NCBI GenBank assembly: GCA_948957135.1
Contig: CARDBT010000010.1
Location: 23,370 to 87,369 of the forward strand
DNA: 64,000 bases
Origin: COE1 sp910588595
GTDB lineage: Bacteria; Bacillota; Clostridia; Lachnospirales; Lachnospiraceae
Reading direction: 5' to 3'
The notes under the pieces: model-generated
What the model saw: only the letters and a program-made list of their open reading frames with translations
Told to the model about the DNA's origin: nothing
Database searches by the model: none
Program-made: the position numbers and the translations under genes
In this document: positions 8,971 through 17,656 of the stretch, in pieces
Numbering within the stretch: the stretch's first letter is position 1
Layout of the letters: each line of letters opens with the position of its first letter

Positions 8971-10533
8971 TTATATATTGCTCTTTTTCTGTCTCAGAAC
9001 CGGCTTGATATTGTACACTTCCGCGAAAAAGGCAGCGTACTTGTCAAACAGTCCAAACTCCAGCGTCATGTCCGCGTTCGTCTCCACGGTCAGCACCAGC
9101 TCGTCATTTTTGTTCACGACTTTCAGTTTGCTGCATTTTCCCCGGTTGCTCAGATCCAGCCCATCCGAGAGCCGGATGATGGCTGTCAGCTTCGCTATTT
9201 TCAGATATGCCTCCCGGTCAAGCGACGCGTTGTCGTCCATGATATGGTAGTAATCAAATTTTTCTGTCGCGTATTTCACGGTACTCGCCACAACCTCGCG
9301 CTCCACGTGGGACAGCCCTATGATCTCCGTCGCGGTGATAATGTTGTAAGAATTCTCGCCGACGCTCGCCAGGCTGATGAACCTGCCGCAGTCCCCCAGT
9401 ATCGCCGCAAGCTGCAGAAGCAGCCGGTCACGATCCGACAGACCGTGGATCTCCTTCATGCTGTCAAAGATCGTCAGCACGATCATCTCCCGCTCACGGG
9501 TGCGGTACTCTCCGCTGTGGTAACGCCTGTTGATATCCCTCGCGCAGTCGAGAATATCCTGCTCAAAATCATGCGGCATGCTCTCCGCGTCCGACGGCAG
9601 CAGGTTGTTCATCTCCGCGTACTCATAGGCGATGCCGTCGCACAGGGAGACCCCGGGCGCCCAGAGCATCTCCGCCCCCAGAAGTCTGATCATGTACTTG
9701 ATCATCAGCGCCGAGAGATGCAGCAGGGCGATATTCTCCTGCGCCAGCCCCAGCGACATCGCGATCTCCCTCGCTTTTTTCTTTTTCAGGGAATCCACAA
9801 ACTCCAGAAAATGCTCTGTGCTGACCTGCCCCTTCTTGATCGTCTTGATATAATTTCTGTGCACGATCTGCGATACGTAATCATCGACCAGGATCACATT
9901 CTGGATTTTCTTATCCCTCACGAACATCTCCCGGAAGCTGTCGAGACTGTCGCAGACCATCTCCTCCACGATATCTTCAAGCTGGTAGCTCCGGTAAGAT
10001 ACCCGCGCCAGTTCCTCCCGCATGCGGAGCACACCCGGTCTGATATTCTGCGACGTGACAAGGCTGTCCTCGTCAAAGAGCGAGATCTGCACGCTCCCGC
10101 CGCCGATATCGATAAAAGCTGTACTCTTTTCTATAATACTCTGGAAATCCTTCACCCTGGACGCCACAGATTTGTAATCGAGAAAACGCTGCTCCGAATT
10201 GCTCAGGGCATCGATATGGATCCCCGTCCATGTCTCGATCTGGTCTAACAGGATCAGCCTGTTCTGCGATTCCCTGATAGCGCTTGTCCCATAAGCCTTG
10301 TAAGCATCCACCTTGTACGATCTCATGACCGCCATAAATTCGTTCAGCATCCTGCACAGCTCATCTACTCTGTCATTGTTGATCTTTCCCATGAAATATG
10401 AGTCTGTCCCGAGCTCGATCCGGTGTCTGATATGATCGATCTCCTTGATGCCGTTTTTGTTCGAAATCTCATATATTTTCATCGCGAGCTCATAGGAGCC
10501 CACATCGATCGCCGCAAATGTTTTGTATGCCAT
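8971..10533 (-). CDS. ppx: Ppx/GppA-type exopolyphosphatase
   Basis: A 520-residue protein of the ASKHA fold Ppx/GppA phosphatases. The phosphate-1 loop is AAIDVGSYELAMKI near the N-terminus, phosphate-2 is AFIDIGGGSVQIS at about residue 140, and the C-terminal third is HD-like (helical, with SHVEREVVASTVKYA). Such enzymes trim polyphosphate or convert pppGpp to ppGpp; the ppk1 neighbour favours polyphosphate. The ATG is preceded by GGAAGAGG. It lies 47 bp after pheA and is probably in the same transcript started at the pheA promoter. Confidence 0.92.
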   Translation of the reverse strand: MAYKTFAAIDVGSYELAMKIYEISNKNGIKEIDHIRHRIELGTDSYFMGKINNDRVDELCRMLNEFMAVMRSYKVDAYKAYGTSAIRESQNRLILLDQIETWTGIHIDALSNSEQRFLDYKSVASRVKDFQSIIEKSTAFIDIGGGSVQISLFDEDSLVTSQNIRPGVLRMREELARVSYRSYQLEDIVEEMVCDSLDSFREMFVRDKKIQNVILVDDYVSQIVHRNYIKTIKKGQVSTEHFLEFVDSLKKKKAREIAMSLGLAQENIALLHLSALMIKYMIRLLGAEMLWAPGVSLCDGIAYEYAEMNNLLPSDAESMPHDFEQDILDCARDINRRYHSGEYRTREREMIVLTIFDSMKEIHGLSDRDRLLLQLAAILGDCGRFISLASVGENSYNIITATEIIGLSHVEREVVASTVKYATEKFDYYHIMDDNASLDREAYLKIAKLTAIIRLSDGLDLSNRGKCSKLKVVNKNDELVLTVETNADMTLEFGLFDKYAAFFAEVYNIKPVLRQKKSNI

Positions 10534-10580
10534 AGCTACACCTCTTCCCCCTAAAAAGTATCACTATTTTGTTTTATATG

Positions 10581-11705
10581 TCAATAATTTCCGAGTATCT
10601 TCATGTTGTGCGTCTCCTCGCGCAGTCCCCTGAGCGCATTGCGCACCGCGCTGTCCGAGAGCTTTCCCTCAAAGTCCAGGAAGAACCGGTACTCCCAGTT
10701 TCTCCCCGGGATCGGCCTCGACTCGATCTTTGTCACGTTCAGGCTGTTGTACATCAGATGCGAGAGCGCATGGTACAGTGCACCGCTCTCGTGGCTGACC
10801 TCGAAGCACAGGCTGATCTTGGCAGCCTTCTTTGCAAACACTTTCTGATTCGTGATGATGATAAAGCGTGTCGAGTTGTCCTTCAGATCGTTCACACCCC
10901 TCCTGAGAATGTCCAGCCCGTAGATCCTGGCAGCAGCCTCCCCCGCGATCGCCGCTTGTGTCCTGTCCTTGTCGTCCGCCACCTTCTTCGCCGCAAAAGC
11001 ATTATTTTTCATGCTGATCTGCTGCCACCCTGTCTCGAGCAGATAGTGAGCGCTCTGCATCAGGGACTGCGGGTGGGAGTACACCGTCCTGATATCCTCG
11101 ATCCTGCTGCCCGGCGATGCCATCAGGCAGTGCTCGATCCTGATGATCTGCTCCCCCACGATATAGTTCTCAAACTCCACGAGCAGGTCATAGATCTCGC
11201 TCACGATCCCCGCCGACGAATTCTCGATCGGCAGCACCGCAAAGTCCGCGCTCCCCTCATCGATCGCAAGCATCGCATCGCGAAATGTGTTGACATTGAA
11301 ACTATCGACCTCCTCGCCGAAATATTCCATCATGGCAGCCTGCGAGTACGCGCCCTCCGCCCCCTGAAACACGACACGGCACTTACCGCAGTCGATATCG
11401 CCCATCTCGATGAACGAGAGGCGGCCGCCCCCGTTGTGCTCCGTGATCTTCTGGTACTGGAGCTTCCTGCTCATCGCCATGATCTGCTCAAACAGATCCC
11501 TGATGCCGTGCGCGTTAAATTCATTGTGCGTCAGCTCGCTGACTGTCTTGAGCTTCTGCTGCTCCCTCTCCTTGTCAAAAACCCTCTTCCCCGTCTCGAT
11601 CTTATACTCCGCCACCTGGGCACAGATCTCCATCCGCTTCTCATAGAGCTCTACGATCCGGCTGTCAATGTCGTCGAGTGTGTCCCTGAGTTCTGTTAAA
11701 TCCAT
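10581..11705 (-). CDS. pheA: Bifunctional chorismate mutase / prephenate dehydratase
   Basis: A 374-residue P-protein of phenylalanine synthesis. The N-terminal 85 residues are an AroQ chorismate mutase (MDLTELRDTLDDIDSRIVEL); then comes prephenate dehydratase (VVFQGAEGAYSQAAM, later NDLKDNSTRFIII with the catalytic Thr-Arg-Phe), and finally a C-terminal ACT domain carrying ESRPIPGRNWEYRFF, the Phe-binding ESRP motif for feedback control. I chose the ATG at 11705 because AGGAGG lies just upstream; the longer frame to 11810 would start inside the promoter region. First gene of the run pheA-ppx-ppk1-maf. Confidence 0.95.
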   Translation of the reverse strand: MDLTELRDTLDDIDSRIVELYEKRMEICAQVAEYKIETGKRVFDKEREQQKLKTVSELTHNEFNAHGIRDLFEQIMAMSRKLQYQKITEHNGGGRLSFIEMGDIDCGKCRVVFQGAEGAYSQAAMMEYFGEEVDSFNVNTFRDAMLAIDEGSADFAVLPIENSSAGIVSEIYDLLVEFENYIVGEQIIRIEHCLMASPGSRIEDIRTVYSHPQSLMQSAHYLLETGWQQISMKNNAFAAKKVADDKDRTQAAIAGEAAARIYGLDILRRGVNDLKDNSTRFIIITNQKVFAKKAAKISLCFEVSHESGALYHALSHLMYNSLNVTKIESRPIPGRNWEYRFFLDFEGKLSDSAVRNALRGLREETHNMKILGNY

Positions 11706-11751
11706 CGGTCCTGTCCTCCTGTATATCTGCCTTTGCGCTTTTGTTTTTATT

Positions 11752-11780
11752 AGTATAACACACCAGATAAAGTTTGTAAA
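11752..11780 (-). promoter_or_regulatory. Sigma-A promoter of pheA
   Basis: On the minus strand a -35 box TTTACA (11775-11780) is followed after 17 bp by a -10 box TATACT (11752-11757). It lies about 47 bp upstream of the pheA start, and is back-to-back with the promoter of the plus-strand DUF5050-type gene. Seen directly; activity is inferred. Confidence 0.7.
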
Positions 11781-11798
11781 AAAATAATACAGAAATCT

Positions 11799-11826
11799 TT
11801 GATTTTTCACAAAAATTATTTATAAT
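11799..11826 (+). promoter_or_regulatory. Sigma-A promoter of the DUF5050-type gene
   Basis: TTGATT at 11799-11804 and a perfect TATAAT at 11821-11826 with a 16-bp spacer. The expected start near 11833 gives a leader of about 240 nt before the ATG at 12076. Confidence 0.7.
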
Positions 11827-11832
11827 GTTATT

Positions 11833-12075
11833 ATACAGCTGAGTTTGTTCAAAAACTCAAGTACTCCATCCGGTCAGAAGCTGGAACTGCGAGCTGCATG
11901 GATCGTGCCGATACCACACAGATACTCGACGGTGAGGCGGCATTGTCTAGTGATCTAACGACGGTGCCAAACAGGCAGTCCACGATTTGATACCTGACCC
12001 GATGAAGTGCCAGCCACACAATAATTTCTGGATTGTACGGCTGACTACTCACACAATACATAGGGGGGAAATCCA
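11833..12075 (+). promoter_or_regulatory. Long structured 5' leader, function unknown
   Basis: This roughly 240-nt stretch between promoter and gene has no convincing ORF. It holds a 9-bp helix GGCATTGTC (11939-11947 region) with GACGGTGCC, allowing two G-U pairs, with a 12-nt loop, plus further short complementary segments. It matches no riboswitch consensus I know (no T-box, c-di-GMP, TPP, cobalamin or lysine signature). It ends in a strong GGGGGG ribosome site before the ATG. Confidence 0.35.
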
Positions 12076-13116
12076 ATGAAAAAAAAGGTTATCGCCACAG
12101 TCTGCATCATATTTGCAGTACTCTTGATTGCCAGTGTGGCAGTCATTCAGTATCTCTCTGGCAGGGTCCCGCAAAATCCACCCGGAACAGTGGGAAACAC
12201 GGCAGGGAATCTCTACAACAACGGGCTTTTCTGTGAAAATGACGGGTTTGTCTACTTTGCAAACGCATACGATTCCTCATCGCTCTACCGCATGCGTCCG
12301 GACGAAACCGAGATGGAAAAAATAGCGTACACGGAAGTGTCCAGCATCAATGCAGACGGAAAGTATCTGTATTACTACCAGGGAGGAAGCGGCAGCGGCA
12401 CCGGGCTTGGTTTCGTCCTGAGCACGACGGGCATCTATCGCATGAACAAGAGCAAAGCCAGCGACGCTTTCTGTCTTGACCGTGTAAACGGAAAATACGT
12501 GCTTCTCGCGGACAACGACATATACTATACATGTTCTTCCGATGAAGTCTCGCTGAAAAAAGTGTCTACAGACGGAAAATCCAAGGAGACACTCCTAGAA
12601 CTCGACATCCTTCCTGTAAGCGTGCAGAACTCTACTTTCTACTACCTGAACAATGAGGAAAACCTGCACCTGATGGCGCTCGACCTAAAGACCAAGACTT
12701 CACGCCAGGTACTCGCCGAAGATGTGTATATGCCGATCATCGAGGGCAACACAGTCTACGGTATCGACATCCACGACAACTACTCGCTGATCAGTCTCAA
12801 TACCACCGACGGCAGCAAAAAGCTGCTTGACACCGGGAGGATCGACCTGATCAACGTGACCGACAGCTATATCTATTACCAGACCTCCGGCAGCACACCA
12901 CAGTTAAAGCGCATCCGCCGTGATGGATCCGGCATGGAGGTTGTCGCCGGGGGCGCTTACAGCAATATCAACGCGACCTCACAGTACGTATACTTCACAC
13001 AGTTTGGCAGCAGCACGCCCATATACAAGACACCTGTCTCCGGTCCCGTGAATGTCACAACATTTGACAGGGCATCACAGGCTGCCACAGCAGAGATCAA
13101 CAAGAATCTGAAATAA
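12076..13116 (+). CDS. Membrane-anchored DUF5050-type beta-propeller-like protein
   Basis: A 346-residue protein with a single N-terminal hydrophobic anchor (residues 5-27, VIATVCIIFAVLLIASVAVI) and an extracellular remainder. The body consists of about six repeats with pattern I-Y-Y-x(n)-L-x-R-I-x-x-D-G, such as YIYYQTSGSTPQLKRIRRDG and NDIYYTCSSDEVSLKKVSTDG, matching DUF5050/beta-propeller proteins of Firmicutes. Function unknown; such proteins are usually surface-exposed. Excellent ribosome site GGGGGG before ATG. Its own promoter and long leader lie upstream, and a 13-bp-stem terminator-like hairpin follows. Confidence 0.8.
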   Translation: MKKKVIATVCIIFAVLLIASVAVIQYLSGRVPQNPPGTVGNTAGNLYNNGLFCENDGFVYFANAYDSSSLYRMRPDETEMEKIAYTEVSSINADGKYLYYYQGGSGSGTGLGFVLSTTGIYRMNKSKASDAFCLDRVNGKYVLLADNDIYYTCSSDEVSLKKVSTDGKSKETLLELDILPVSVQNSTFYYLNNEENLHLMALDLKTKTSRQVLAEDVYMPIIEGNTVYGIDIHDNYSLISLNTTDGSKKLLDTGRIDLINVTDSYIYYQTSGSTPQLKRIRRDGSGMEVVAGGAYSNINATSQYVYFTQFGSSTPIYKTPVSGPVNVTTFDRASQAATAEINKNLK

Positions 13117-13147
13117 AAATATTGGTAAATTTATCAAAAAAATGAAT

Positions 13148-13211
13148 AAGGTAAAGGAATTCCGGTTATGCTGATAGCATGAAAAAAACGATGATTCCTT
13201 TACCTTTTTTT
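13148..13211 (+). terminator. Terminator-like hairpin overlapping the next start codon
   Basis: A perfect 13-bp stem pairs AAGGTAAAGGAAT (13148-13160) with ATTCCTTTACCTT (13194-13206), followed by a run of T to 13211. The loop holds a second small hairpin ATGCT-GAT-AGCAT whose right arm touches the ATG at 13179. It follows the DUF5050-type gene, but its 3' arm lies within the first codons of the next ORF. Confidence 0.7.
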
Positions 13212-13640
13212 AATTGTTCTGAATATCATGACAGACTGATCGGCAATTTTATCAAGTGCGGCACGATCGGATGGTGTATGGAGATCACCTTCACCGCTCT
13301 TGGCGCGCTGAGAAGGCGCGAACTGCCGCTTGTCGGACAGACCTCCCTCTGGATGTTCCCCATCTATGGCTGTGCGGCCATCTTCAAGCCTGTGTTTGCC
13401 CTGCTGAAACACTGTCATCTGGCATTGCGCGGCACGATCTATGCACTGTCAATCTTTGGCGCAGAATATGCCAGCGGGCGCTTCCTATCGACACATGGGC
13501 TGTGTCCATGGAACTATGATCGCCACCACTGGCATATAAACGGACTGATCCGCATTGACTATTTTCCTTTCTGGTTTCTGGCAGGACTTTTATTTGAACA
13601 CATATTGACCAGACACACACAGCCTGCGGACGCCTCATGA
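13179..13640 (+). CDS. PF06541-family membrane protein (putative ABC-transporter type IV)
   Basis: A 153-residue polytopic membrane protein. GWCMEITFTALG at residues 31-42, an LPLVGQTSLWMFPIYG loop, and the C-terminal CPWNY...INGLIRIDYFPFW signature mark the PF06541 'putative ABC transporter type IV/CmpB' family; the molecular role is unknown. The family core starts around residue 25, so the true start could be internal; no good ribosome site precedes the ATG at 13179, and the first codons form the 3' arm of a terminator-like hairpin. A second PF06541 protein lies at 22516-23376. Confidence 0.75.
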   Translation: MKKTMIPLPFFNCSEYHDRLIGNFIKCGTIGWCMEITFTALGALRRRELPLVGQTSLWMFPIYGCAAIFKPVFALLKHCHLALRGTIYALSIFGAEYASGRFLSTHGLCPWNYDRHHWHINGLIRIDYFPFWFLAGLLFEHILTRHTQPADAS

Positions 13641-13653
13641 TCCGTCCGCAAAC

Positions 13654-15174
13654 TTAGCCAGGCAGAAACTGCTGATACATTGCCACATGATCATTGATAC
13701 AGCGAGCCGGATCATTGGAGTGCGCTGTCACGCAGATATAGACCTTTCCGTCGTTGCCGACACTCAGGCTCGCCGCACAATTCCCGGACTGATCCACAAA
13801 CCCCGTCTTGGCACAGAGTACTTCCCCATGTGTGTCCTTGTCCTCAATCCTTCTGAGAAACAGATTGGACAAGTTAAGCCCCTCAGGGTGCTGTTCTGTG
13901 ACAGTGGTCTTGTAAGTGCGCGCGCCGAGTACCTCCCTGCAGTAACTGTTATTATATGCAGCTTTCAATATGACAGCTATGTCATAAACTGTACTGTAAT
14001 GATCCTCGTCATAGATACCCACACAGTTTGTGAAATGCGTCGTTCCAGACAGCCCCAGCTCCTCTAGTTTCTCATTCATCAACTCGACAAATGCCTCCTG
14101 TGAACCTGCCACATAGACAGCCAGCGCCACTGCCGCCTCCCCGCCGGACGGAAGCACTGTACCATAAAAAAGATCGTTGACTGTGACTGTCTCCCCAACC
14201 TCAAAGCCGGCTGGAGAACATTTGTTCACAAAGCTATAGTCTATGATATCCTGTGTAATCTCAAATGTATCGTCGGAATCTATGATGTGCTCCGCAGCGA
14301 CAAGAACTGTGAGGATCTTCGTCATGGACGCCGGCGGAATGCGGGTATCGGCGCCTCTCTGTCCCAGGATCTTCCCTGCCTCCACATCGATAAAGACCGC
14401 GTTCTCACTCACGACCTCGCTGTCCGGCGGCACTGTCGTCTCATCTGCGGACGCAGTCAGCGGCGGTTCACTGCTCTTTCCCCCGAGTGTCCTGACAATG
14501 AGCGTATCCGCCAGCGCAAGCTCTTCCCCGATGATATCCGCAATAGTATTGTCGACATAACAGCCGGCGATGTTCAGATCGCTGGCATATGTTATCTCTT
14601 TTTTCGAACTGTCCTTACCGGAACTGCTGCCGGGATCGTCCTGATCTGCGTTACTCTCATCTGTACTGACGGCATTGGAGCTTTCTTCATCCGAAGAACT
14701 GTCGACTGCACTTCCTTCGTCCTTATCACCGTTCCCCAAGCTGCCTACATCCAGAACTATCTCATTGTGCTGTCTGTCCTGCTGCCGTTCATGTCTCTTG
14801 ACCAGCCTTTTGATACCGATTCCCGCCAGGATCACACAAACGGCAAAAACAACGGCACAGGGCAGCATCAGTCTTCGCATCTGCTCCTGCCGCTTTTTCC
14901 TGCGCCGCATTTCCTTCACACGCTGACGGCGGCGGGCTTCGCGTTCTTTTTCCGCCGTTTCCGAATCATCAGCGTCATGGCTGTCTGCAATGTCTTCGCT
15001 CTCATTTTCCTTTCCAACCACCTTGCCGCCAAAATACGTTTCCGCCAGGACTGCCGCGATCTCCTCAGCACTAAGCTGTGCCACATCGCGGCTATTTTGA
15101 GCTTTATCCTGAAAGCGCTCCATGGATTTTGGGTCATCTGTGTACTGGTCTCCATTATTGTATTTATTCGGCAT
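13654..15174 (-). CDS. D-alanyl-D-alanine carboxypeptidase (peptidase S11), membrane-anchored
   Basis: A 506-residue penicillin-binding protein that trims the terminal D-Ala of peptidoglycan stem peptides. A charged cytoplasmic N-terminus rich in Arg/Lys/Glu (residues 70-105) precedes one membrane segment (LMLPCAVVFAVCVILAGIG), then an Asp/Ser-rich stalk (about 150-195), then the S11 catalytic domain. The active Ser is in PASMTKIL (SxxK), the second motif is LPSGGEAA in place of SxN, as is common in clostridial S11 enzymes, and the KTG triad appears in CAKTGFVDQSG. Its start overlaps the end of the PH-domain gene by 11 bp, so they are translated from one message. Confidence 0.92.
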   Translation of the reverse strand: MPNKYNNGDQYTDDPKSMERFQDKAQNSRDVAQLSAEEIAAVLAETYFGGKVVGKENESEDIADSHDADDSETAEKEREARRRQRVKEMRRRKKRQEQMRRLMLPCAVVFAVCVILAGIGIKRLVKRHERQQDRQHNEIVLDVGSLGNGDKDEGSAVDSSSDEESSNAVSTDESNADQDDPGSSSGKDSSKKEITYASDLNIAGCYVDNTIADIIGEELALADTLIVRTLGGKSSEPPLTASADETTVPPDSEVVSENAVFIDVEAGKILGQRGADTRIPPASMTKILTVLVAAEHIIDSDDTFEITQDIIDYSFVNKCSPAGFEVGETVTVNDLFYGTVLPSGGEAAVALAVYVAGSQEAFVELMNEKLEELGLSGTTHFTNCVGIYDEDHYSTVYDIAVILKAAYNNSYCREVLGARTYKTTVTEQHPEGLNLSNLFLRRIEDKDTHGEVLCAKTGFVDQSGNCAASLSVGNDGKVYICVTAHSNDPARCINDHVAMYQQFLPG

Positions 15175-15529
15175 CGTCTACCTCGACTGCGCCGATGTCA
15201 AGCGTGTTCAGGGTGCGGCGCTTTCTCCTGTCCTCCTCAGATTTTTCCAGAATGAACTGCTTCACAGCCTTAGCGTTTTTGATGTGCTGAATCAACAGCA
15301 ACGGACTTGTGACATCACCTGTATGACACACGATCGTTCCAAGCCCAAATATTCTTTCGATCAGTGAACTCTTAAGAGTAACGTCCTGCACTTTGTACAT
15401 GTAGCAGTCGTTCTCCTCCCTGTTCAAAAAACCTGTGTTAACCGTAATGACATCCTCTTTGATCGTATATACCGTAAAGGTAAATGGAAGTCCAAAGAAC
15501 AACCACCGTTTTCTCTCTTTAAATTCCAT
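15164..15529 (-). CDS. Bacterial PH-domain (bPH2-type) protein
   Basis: A 121-residue protein. The segment KRWLFFGLPFTFTVYTIKEDVITVNTGF, broken by polar residues, followed by YMYKVQDVTLKSSLIERIFGLGTIVCHT has the strand pattern and 'R-IFGLGTI' motif of bacterial PH (YdbS/YdbT-like) domains. No clear membrane segment. I chose the ATG at 15529 because GAGGAG lies 7-8 nt upstream; a longer frame to 15601 runs through the leader hairpin and has no ribosome site. Translationally coupled to the D,D-carboxypeptidase by 11-bp overlap; function unknown. Confidence 0.75.
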   Translation of the reverse strand: MEFKERKRWLFFGLPFTFTVYTIKEDVITVNTGFLNREENDCYMYKVQDVTLKSSLIERIFGLGTIVCHTGDVTSPLLLIQHIKNAKAVKQFILEKSEEDRRKRRTLNTLDIGAVEVDDAE

Positions 15530-15545
15530 TGTATTTCTCCTCACA

Positions 15546-15587
15546 CAAGGTGTAGAAGCCCAGCCTTCGCTGAACCTATACACCTTG
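15546..15587 (-). promoter_or_regulatory. Leader hairpin between gpmI and the PH-domain gene
   Basis: CAAGGTGTA (15546-15554) pairs with TACACCTTG (15579-15587), with an inner CAGC/GCTG stem. It has no T-run on the minus strand and lies just upstream of the ribosome site of the PH-domain gene, so it may be a processing or stability element rather than a terminator. Confidence 0.45.
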
Positions 15588-15648
15588 CTCTTTTCCAGCA
15601 CCGATACTTCTTGCTATTCAGACAGCTGCTGCACAGCCTGCCGCCTGT

Positions 15649-17190
15649 CTACTTGCGCACCAGCAGCGACTTGCCAGTCATCTCCGCCGGCTGCTGCATT
15701 CCCATCGTCTCGATCAGTGTCGGTACGATATCTGCCAGGCAGCCGCCCTCCCGCAATGTGTACGCCGGATCATAGTTCACGAGGATAAACGGAACCGGAT
15801 TCGTCGTGTGCGCCGTGAACGGAGCACCTGTCTCATAGTCCACAAGCTGTTCCGCATTGCCGTGGTCCGCGCAGATGAACATGGTGCCGTTCACCTCCAG
15901 GATCGCATCAACTGCCTTTCCGACACACTCGTCAACTGCCTCGACCGCCTTGATCGCAGCCTCCTCAACGCCTGTATGTCCCACCATGTCGGGATTTGCA
16001 AAATTGATGATGATGACATCATACTTGCCGGACCGGATCGCTTCCGTGAGCTTGTCGCAGACTGTGTAAGCACTCATCTCCGGTTTCAGGTCATAGGTCG
16101 CCACCTCCTTCGGCGAAGGCACGAGCACCCTGTCCTCACCCTCGTTCGGCTCCTCCACGCCGCCGTTGAAGAAGAATGTCACATGGGCATACTTCTCCGT
16201 CTCCGCAATCCTCGCCTGCGTCATCTTGTTCGCCGCAAGCCACTCGCCAAAGGTATTCGTCACCGAAATCTTGTGGAATGCGACAGACTTGTTCGGGATC
16301 GTCGGATCATAGTCTGAGAAGCAGACGTATTTCAGATCCAGGCGCTTTCTGTCAAATCCCTTGAAATCATCATCGCAGAACGCCCTTGTGATCTCCCTAG
16401 CGCGATCCGGTCTGAAATTAAAGAAAATGACCGAATCGCCGTCCTTGATCGTCGCGATCGCCTTGCCGTTCTCCGCCACCACAGTCGGAAGTACAAACTC
16501 GTCTGTCTTGTCATTGTCGTAGGACTGCTGTATTGCAGCCGGACCGGACGCTGCCTGCTCGCCAATGCCCGCCGTCATTGCCTCGTAAGCCTTCTGCACG
16601 CGGTCATAGTTATTGTCTCTGTCCATCGCATAATAGCGTCCCATTACAGAGGCGATCTTTCCGACGCCGATCTCCGCCATCTTTTCCTCAAGCTGCTCCG
16701 CAAAGCCTTTGCCCGATGCTGGGGGCGTGTCGCGGCCGTCGAGGAAACAGTGCACATAAACCTCTGACAGTCCGTTTCTCTTTGCCAGTTCCAACAGTCC
16801 GTACAGATGTGTGTTGTGGCTGTGTACACCGCCGTCCGATAACAGTCCGAACAGATGAAGCGCTGCGTTTTTTGCCTTGCAGTTCTCCACCGCCTCCATC
16901 AGCGCAGGATTCTCAAAGAACGTGCCATCCTGGATCTCTTTTGTAATCCTGGTAAGCTCCTGATAGACGATTCTTCCTGCACCCATATTTAAGTGTCCTA
17001 CCTCTGAGTTGCCCATCTGCCCATCGGGAAGTCCTACCGCCATGCCGCTCGCATTTCCCCTCACAAATGGATACTCCTTCATCAGCCTGTCCATCACAGG
17101 CGTCTTTCCAATCGCCACAGCATTGTGTTCTGTCTTTTCATTTAATCCATAACCGTCAAGAATCATTAACACGGTCGTCTTCTTGCTCAT
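15649..17190 (-). CDS. gpmI: 2,3-bisphosphoglycerate-independent phosphoglycerate mutase
   Basis: A 513-residue cytoplasmic glycolytic enzyme interconverting 3- and 2-phosphoglycerate through a phosphoserine. MILDGYGLN with the first metal Asp opens the protein; the catalytic Ser is in QMGNSEVGHLNMGAGR; later metal-ligand motifs are HSHNTHLYGL, DGRDTPP, NFANPDMVGHTG and FICADHGNAEQ. Length is standard. Separate from other glycolytic genes here. ATG follows an AGGAGA site. High certainty. Confidence 0.97.
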   Translation of the reverse strand: MSKKTTVLMILDGYGLNEKTEHNAVAIGKTPVMDRLMKEYPFVRGNASGMAVGLPDGQMGNSEVGHLNMGAGRIVYQELTRITKEIQDGTFFENPALMEAVENCKAKNAALHLFGLLSDGGVHSHNTHLYGLLELAKRNGLSEVYVHCFLDGRDTPPASGKGFAEQLEEKMAEIGVGKIASVMGRYYAMDRDNNYDRVQKAYEAMTAGIGEQAASGPAAIQQSYDNDKTDEFVLPTVVAENGKAIATIKDGDSVIFFNFRPDRAREITRAFCDDDFKGFDRKRLDLKYVCFSDYDPTIPNKSVAFHKISVTNTFGEWLAANKMTQARIAETEKYAHVTFFFNGGVEEPNEGEDRVLVPSPKEVATYDLKPEMSAYTVCDKLTEAIRSGKYDVIIINFANPDMVGHTGVEEAAIKAVEAVDECVGKAVDAILEVNGTMFICADHGNAEQLVDYETGAPFTAHTTNPVPFILVNYDPAYTLREGGCLADIVPTLIETMGMQQPAEMTGKSLLVRK

Positions 17191-17340
17191 TTCTCATTCT
17201 CCTTTTCCATATCTATATTTTAGTAATGCATGATAAACCAATACACTCGTTTCAAGTATACACTTTTTTCCAGACATACGCAATAAGGAACTGTTCAAAA
17301 AATGCGCCAGAATATTCCTGACGGAACTGTAAATAAATAG

Positions 17341-17369
17341 TTGACAACCATCAAAAATGAGAGTATCTT
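17341..17369 (+). promoter_or_regulatory. Sigma-A promoter of the leader-peptide/ABC exporter operon
   Basis: Perfect -35 TTGACA (17341-17346), 17-bp spacer, -10 TATCTT (17364-17369). The transcript would begin near 17376, about 65 nt before the leader peptide start. No other gene between, so this drives the leader and, on read-through, both ABC genes. Confidence 0.8.
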
Positions 17370-17440
17370 AGATGAAGTAACCATTTGTTGCATTTGTTGG
17401 AAAAGAATAACAAGTGCCATGCAGGAAAGGAGGTAATCAT

Positions 17441-17530
17441 ATGTTAAATAAGTTCAAAGGAAAGACAACAAATCAGTTAATGACGTTTTTAATAGTAAAA
17501 TTATCTCCGGGGTATATTGTATCTGAGTAA
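17441..17530 (+). CDS. 29-residue leader peptide upstream of ABC exporter
   Basis: A short ORF (MLNKFKGKTTNQLMTFLIVK, then LSPGYIVSE) starting 7 nt after a near-perfect GGAGGT ribosome site. It ends 36 nt before an intrinsic terminator that precedes the two ABC exporter genes. Position, ribosome site strength and short length fit a regulatory leader peptide of the kind known for bmrB ahead of bmrCD in Bacillus subtilis, where ribosome behaviour on the leader decides termination. The peptide has no homologue I recognise. That it is translated is inferred from the ribosome site. Confidence 0.7.
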   Translation: MLNKFKGKTTNQLMTFLIVKLSPGYIVSE

Positions 17531-17547
17531 AATGTACTTTATAAACG

Positions 17548-17563
17548 ATGATCGCATGATCAT
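17548..17563 (+). promoter_or_regulatory. Small hairpin before the attenuator
   Basis: ATGATC (17548-17553) and GATCAT (17558-17563) form a 6-bp stem with a 4-nt loop, directly upstream of the terminator. It may help decide between terminating and antiterminating folds. Confidence 0.4.
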
Positions 17564-17566
17564 TTG

Positions 17567-17598
17567 ACCTCATGGTGATTTTACCATGAGGTTTTTTT
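17567..17598 (+). terminator. Intrinsic terminator / attenuator before ABC exporter genes
   Basis: ACCTCATGGT (17567-17576), a 6-nt loop, ACCATGAGGT (17583-17592) and seven Ts form a textbook terminator between the leader peptide and the first ABC gene. Its 5' arm is also complementary in two pieces to the leader: ACCTC to GAGGT in the ribosome site (17430-17434) and ATGG to CCAT (17417-17420), a possible antiterminator pairing. Confidence 0.85.
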
Positions 17599-17656
17599 GT
17601 ATCTTTTTGCAAATACAATGCACCGGAGACCGATTTGAGGGAGGGAACAATCTTTT

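Noticed and set aside
8896..10248. 450-codon plus-strand ORF opposite ppx
   Set aside because: Antisense shadow with no family match or ribosome site.
11833..12075. T-box or known riboswitch
   Set aside because: None of the conserved motifs is present; only generic structure.
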